Below are positions 6,128 through 7,529 of a DNA stretch of 7,529 bases, piece after piece. The translations under genes and the position numbers were made by a program. Each line of letters opens with the position of its first letter. Position 1 is the stretch's first letter. The DNA comes from an uncultured bacterium. GTDB taxonomy: Bacteria; Methylomirabilota; Methylomirabilia; Rokubacteriales; CSP1-6. The notes under the pieces are model-generated. The model made no database searches. It was given only the letters and a program-made list of their open reading frames with translations, and had not been told where the DNA came from. The stretch is taken from NCBI GenBank assembly GCA_946479205.1, contig CAMLFJ010000142.1, positions 1 through 7,529 on the forward strand, read 5' to 3'.

Positions 6128-6527
6128 GGCGGTCGCGGTCGGAGAGAAGCTGCCGGCGCTCACGAAGGAGATGACGCAGCGGCGGATCGACGTCTACTCG
6201 GGGGTGAAGCCGCGCTCGATCCACACCGACGAGGGGTGGGCCCACCAGAAGGGGTTCCGCACCACACTGGCGCAGGGGATGATGTCCACTGCCTACGTCT
6301 CGGAGATGATGACGCGCCTCCTCGGTGCGGGTTTCGTCAAGGGCGGCACGATCTCCATGGCCTTCATCAAGCCGGTGTACGCGGGCGACCGGCTGACCGT
6401 GCACGGGGTGGTGAAGGAGACGCGGCCCGAGGGCGCGGGGGGCACGCGTGTCGTCGTCGAGGTGTGGTGCCAGAATCAGCACGGCGAGAAGACCGCGGTC
6501 GGCACGGCGAGCGGCCTCGCCCTGTAG
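6114..6527 (+). CDS. MaoC-like hot-dog-fold protein, probable second subunit of a heteromeric hydratase
   Basis: This 137-residue single hot-dog domain belongs to the MaoC dehydratase family. The sequence YSGVKPRSIHTDEGWA (28-43) lines up with the family's YSGDxNPIHxDxxxA loop: H37 and D39 are kept, but the catalytic Asp, five positions before the His, is K32, within a loop one residue longer than usual. The second landmark TTLAQGMMSTAYVSEMM (50-66) matches the usual 'iaqGm' that starts the central helix. MAFIKPVYAGDRLTVHGVV (82-100) is the standard following strand pair. The start overlaps the previous MaoC gene by 14 bp. Paired short MaoC proteins of this size are known to form heterodimers or heterotetramers (HadAB/HadBC, ChsH1-ChsH2). 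A joint hydratase acting on an acyl-CoA is the best inference, but the missing Asp leaves activity open. A repeat block starts right after the stop. Confidence 0.9.
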   Translation: MSVAEAVAVGEKLPALTKEMTQRRIDVYSGVKPRSIHTDEGWAHQKGFRTTLAQGMMSTAYVSEMMTRLLGAGFVKGGTISMAFIKPVYAGDRLTVHGVVKETRPEGAGGTRVVVEVWCQNQHGEKTAVGTASGLAL

Positions 6528-6646
6528 CCCCTCACCCTCACCCTCTCCCCAGAGGGGAGAGGGAACTCGCGCTCTCCACCCTCTCCCCTCAGGGGAGAGG
6601 GCAGGGTGAGGGGCCCTGGGGGTGAGGGGCCCCGGTGCTGAGGGGC
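6528..6646. repeat. Large palindromic repeat block with two hairpins and 16-nt tandem units, in a convergent gap
   Basis: The block starts at the base after the MaoC stop codon and ends 7 bp before the alcohol dehydrogenase stop. The outer arms are 6528-6550 and 6592-6613, complementary except for one CA/G difference. Inside are two 10-bp hairpins with identical arms CCCTCTCCCC and GGGGAGAGGG: 6541-6550 with 6554-6563, and 6579-6588 with 6592-6601, each with a 3-nt loop. The right arm is followed by degenerate 16-nt units sharing TGAGGGGCCC at 6607, 6623 and 6639. Its position between convergent genes fits a role as a bidirectional transcript end, though no T-tract is present. Confidence 0.9.
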
Positions 6647-6653
6647 CCGGGAT

Positions 6654-7529
6654 CTAGATCGCGAGCACGTTCCGTCCGAGCGGGCGGCCCTCGCGGAGCG
6701 CGGTGAAGGCGTCCTCGATCTCGGCGAGCGGAATGACGCGGTCCACGATCGGCCTGATGCGCCCCTGGGCCACCAGGTCCATCGTCTCCGCCAGCTCCTG
6801 CTTGGTGTTGGCGCGCGAGCCCACGATCTCGAGCTCGCTGCGCACCAGCTCGCGCGGCAGCACCGACAGCGGTACCTCGGGCGTGTAGCCCACGAAGACC
6901 AGCCTCCCGGCGCGCCGCAGGCTCTGCAGGCTGGACGGCAGCGTCTGCGCGCTGGCGACGAACTCGAGCACCACGTCCACGCCGAGGCCGTCCGTGAGCG
7001 TGCGCACCGCCTCGTGGAACGGGCCGCTGCGCGCGTCCACCACCGCGTCGGCGCCCAGGCTCCGGGCCAGCTCGAGCCGCGCGTCGTTCACGTCCACCGC
7101 GATCACCCAGCCGCCGGCCAGCTTGGCCATCTGCAGCGCGTGCAGGCCCACGCCGCCGACCCCGATCAGGGCCAGCGTGGTGCCGGGACGCACCTGGGCC
7201 CGCTTGGTGATCGCGTGATACGACGTGGCGACCGCGTCGCCCAGGATGCACGCGGCCTCGAGCGAGACGTGATCCGGCACCTTGCAGAGGTTCACGCCGG
7301 GAGTCTTCACGTACTCCGCGAAGCCGCCGTCGATGCTGAAGCCGTGCTGGCGGACTTCCGAGCACAGCGTGTCCCGTCCCACGCGGCAGGCGGGGCACCG
7401 GCCGCACGTCACGTAGAAGTTCACCACGACGCGGTCGCCCGGGGCGAAGCCGCGCACCTCGCGGCCGACCTCCGCGACCTCGCCCGCGATCTCGTGGCCC
7501 ATGATCAGCGGGATCACGCCCAGGCCCAT
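6654..7529 (-). CDS. Zinc-dependent medium-chain alcohol dehydrogenase (N-terminus outside window)
   Basis: This NAD(P)-dependent alcohol/polyol dehydrogenase of the MDR family is represented by 291 codons. About 50-60 N-terminal residues, with the first catalytic zinc cysteine, lie beyond the window; the ATG at the edge is probably internal. Numbering from that codon, GHEIAGEV (11-18) holds the catalytic His12-Glu13. The structural zinc site is C42-x2-C45-x2-C48-x7-C56. The Rossmann glycines GVGGVG (123-128) and acidic D146 at the end of the second strand favour NAD+ over NADP+. LGDAVATSYHA (96-106) corresponds to the segment that carries the third catalytic zinc cysteine in horse liver enzyme; here it is D98. 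The C-terminus DRVIPLAEIEDAFTALREG is typical. The alcohol substrate is unknown. It converges on the MaoC genes, so it is not in their transcript, but it may belong to the same pathway. Its promoter is off the window. Confidence 0.93.
   Translation of the reverse strand: MGLGVIPLIMGHEIAGEVAEVGREVRGFAPGDRVVVNFYVTCGRCPACRVGRDTLCSEVRQHGFSIDGGFAEYVKTPGVNLCKVPDHVSLEAACILGDAVATSYHAITKRAQVRPGTTLALIGVGGVGLHALQMAKLAGGWVIAVDVNDARLELARSLGADAVVDARSGPFHEAVRTLTDGLGVDVVLEFVASAQTLPSSLQSLRRAGRLVFVGYTPEVPLSVLPRELVRSELEIVGSRANTKQELAETMDLVAQGRIRPIVDRVIPLAEIEDAFTALREGRPLGRNVLAI

Overview
The window is very GC-rich bacterial DNA, packed with genes and strongly biased to G or C at third codon positions. It carries six protein genes that are complete or nearly so, plus one cut by each window edge. 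The gene mix (a stand-alone molybdenum hydroxylase large subunit, a luciferase-like oxidoreductase, a MaoC pair and a zinc alcohol dehydrogenase) and the CCCTCACCC / CCCTCTCCCC palindromic repeats resemble uncultured soil and subsurface lineages such as Candidatus Rokubacteria (Methylomirabilota). That placement is an inference from style, not from a marker gene. I see no rRNA, tRNA, CRISPR array, transposase or phage gene.

Left part, minus strand (1-4521). Read in the direction of transcription there is a 12-helix MFS transporter (4521-3022, TTG start), then an intergenic block with a large palindromic repeat (about 2919-3018). Next is a 785-residue xanthine dehydrogenase/CoxL-type molybdopterin subunit (2871-514) with its own candidate promoter, and then a receiver-domain response regulator (451-1, end cut off by the window). 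The molybdenum subunit has neither its FeS (CoxS) nor its FAD (CoxM) partner nearby.

Middle and right part. A 158-bp divergent intergenic region separates the MFS gene from a plus-strand cluster: a luciferase-like (LLM class) oxidoreductase (4680-5630), then two small hot-dog-fold MaoC-like proteins whose genes overlap by 14 bp (5684-6127 and 6114-6527). A second short palindromic repeat sits between the oxidoreductase and the MaoC pair. A third, larger repeat block (6528-6646) fills the convergent gap to a minus-strand zinc-dependent alcohol dehydrogenase (7529-6654), whose N-terminus lies beyond the window.

How the genes may work together (inference). A flavin- or F420-dependent oxidoreductase, a heteromeric enoyl-CoA hydratase and an alcohol dehydrogenase are the kinds of steps found in catabolism of an acyl-CoA or cyclic substrate. 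The MFS protein could bring in that substrate, and the molybdenum hydroxylase could hydroxylate an aldehyde or heteroaromatic compound. No substrate can be read from the sequence. The points most worth a second look are the MaoC pair, where neither subunit keeps the usual Asp-x4-His dyad; the repeats, whose right arm has grown as 16-nt tandem units at two separate loci; and the orphan molybdenum subunit.
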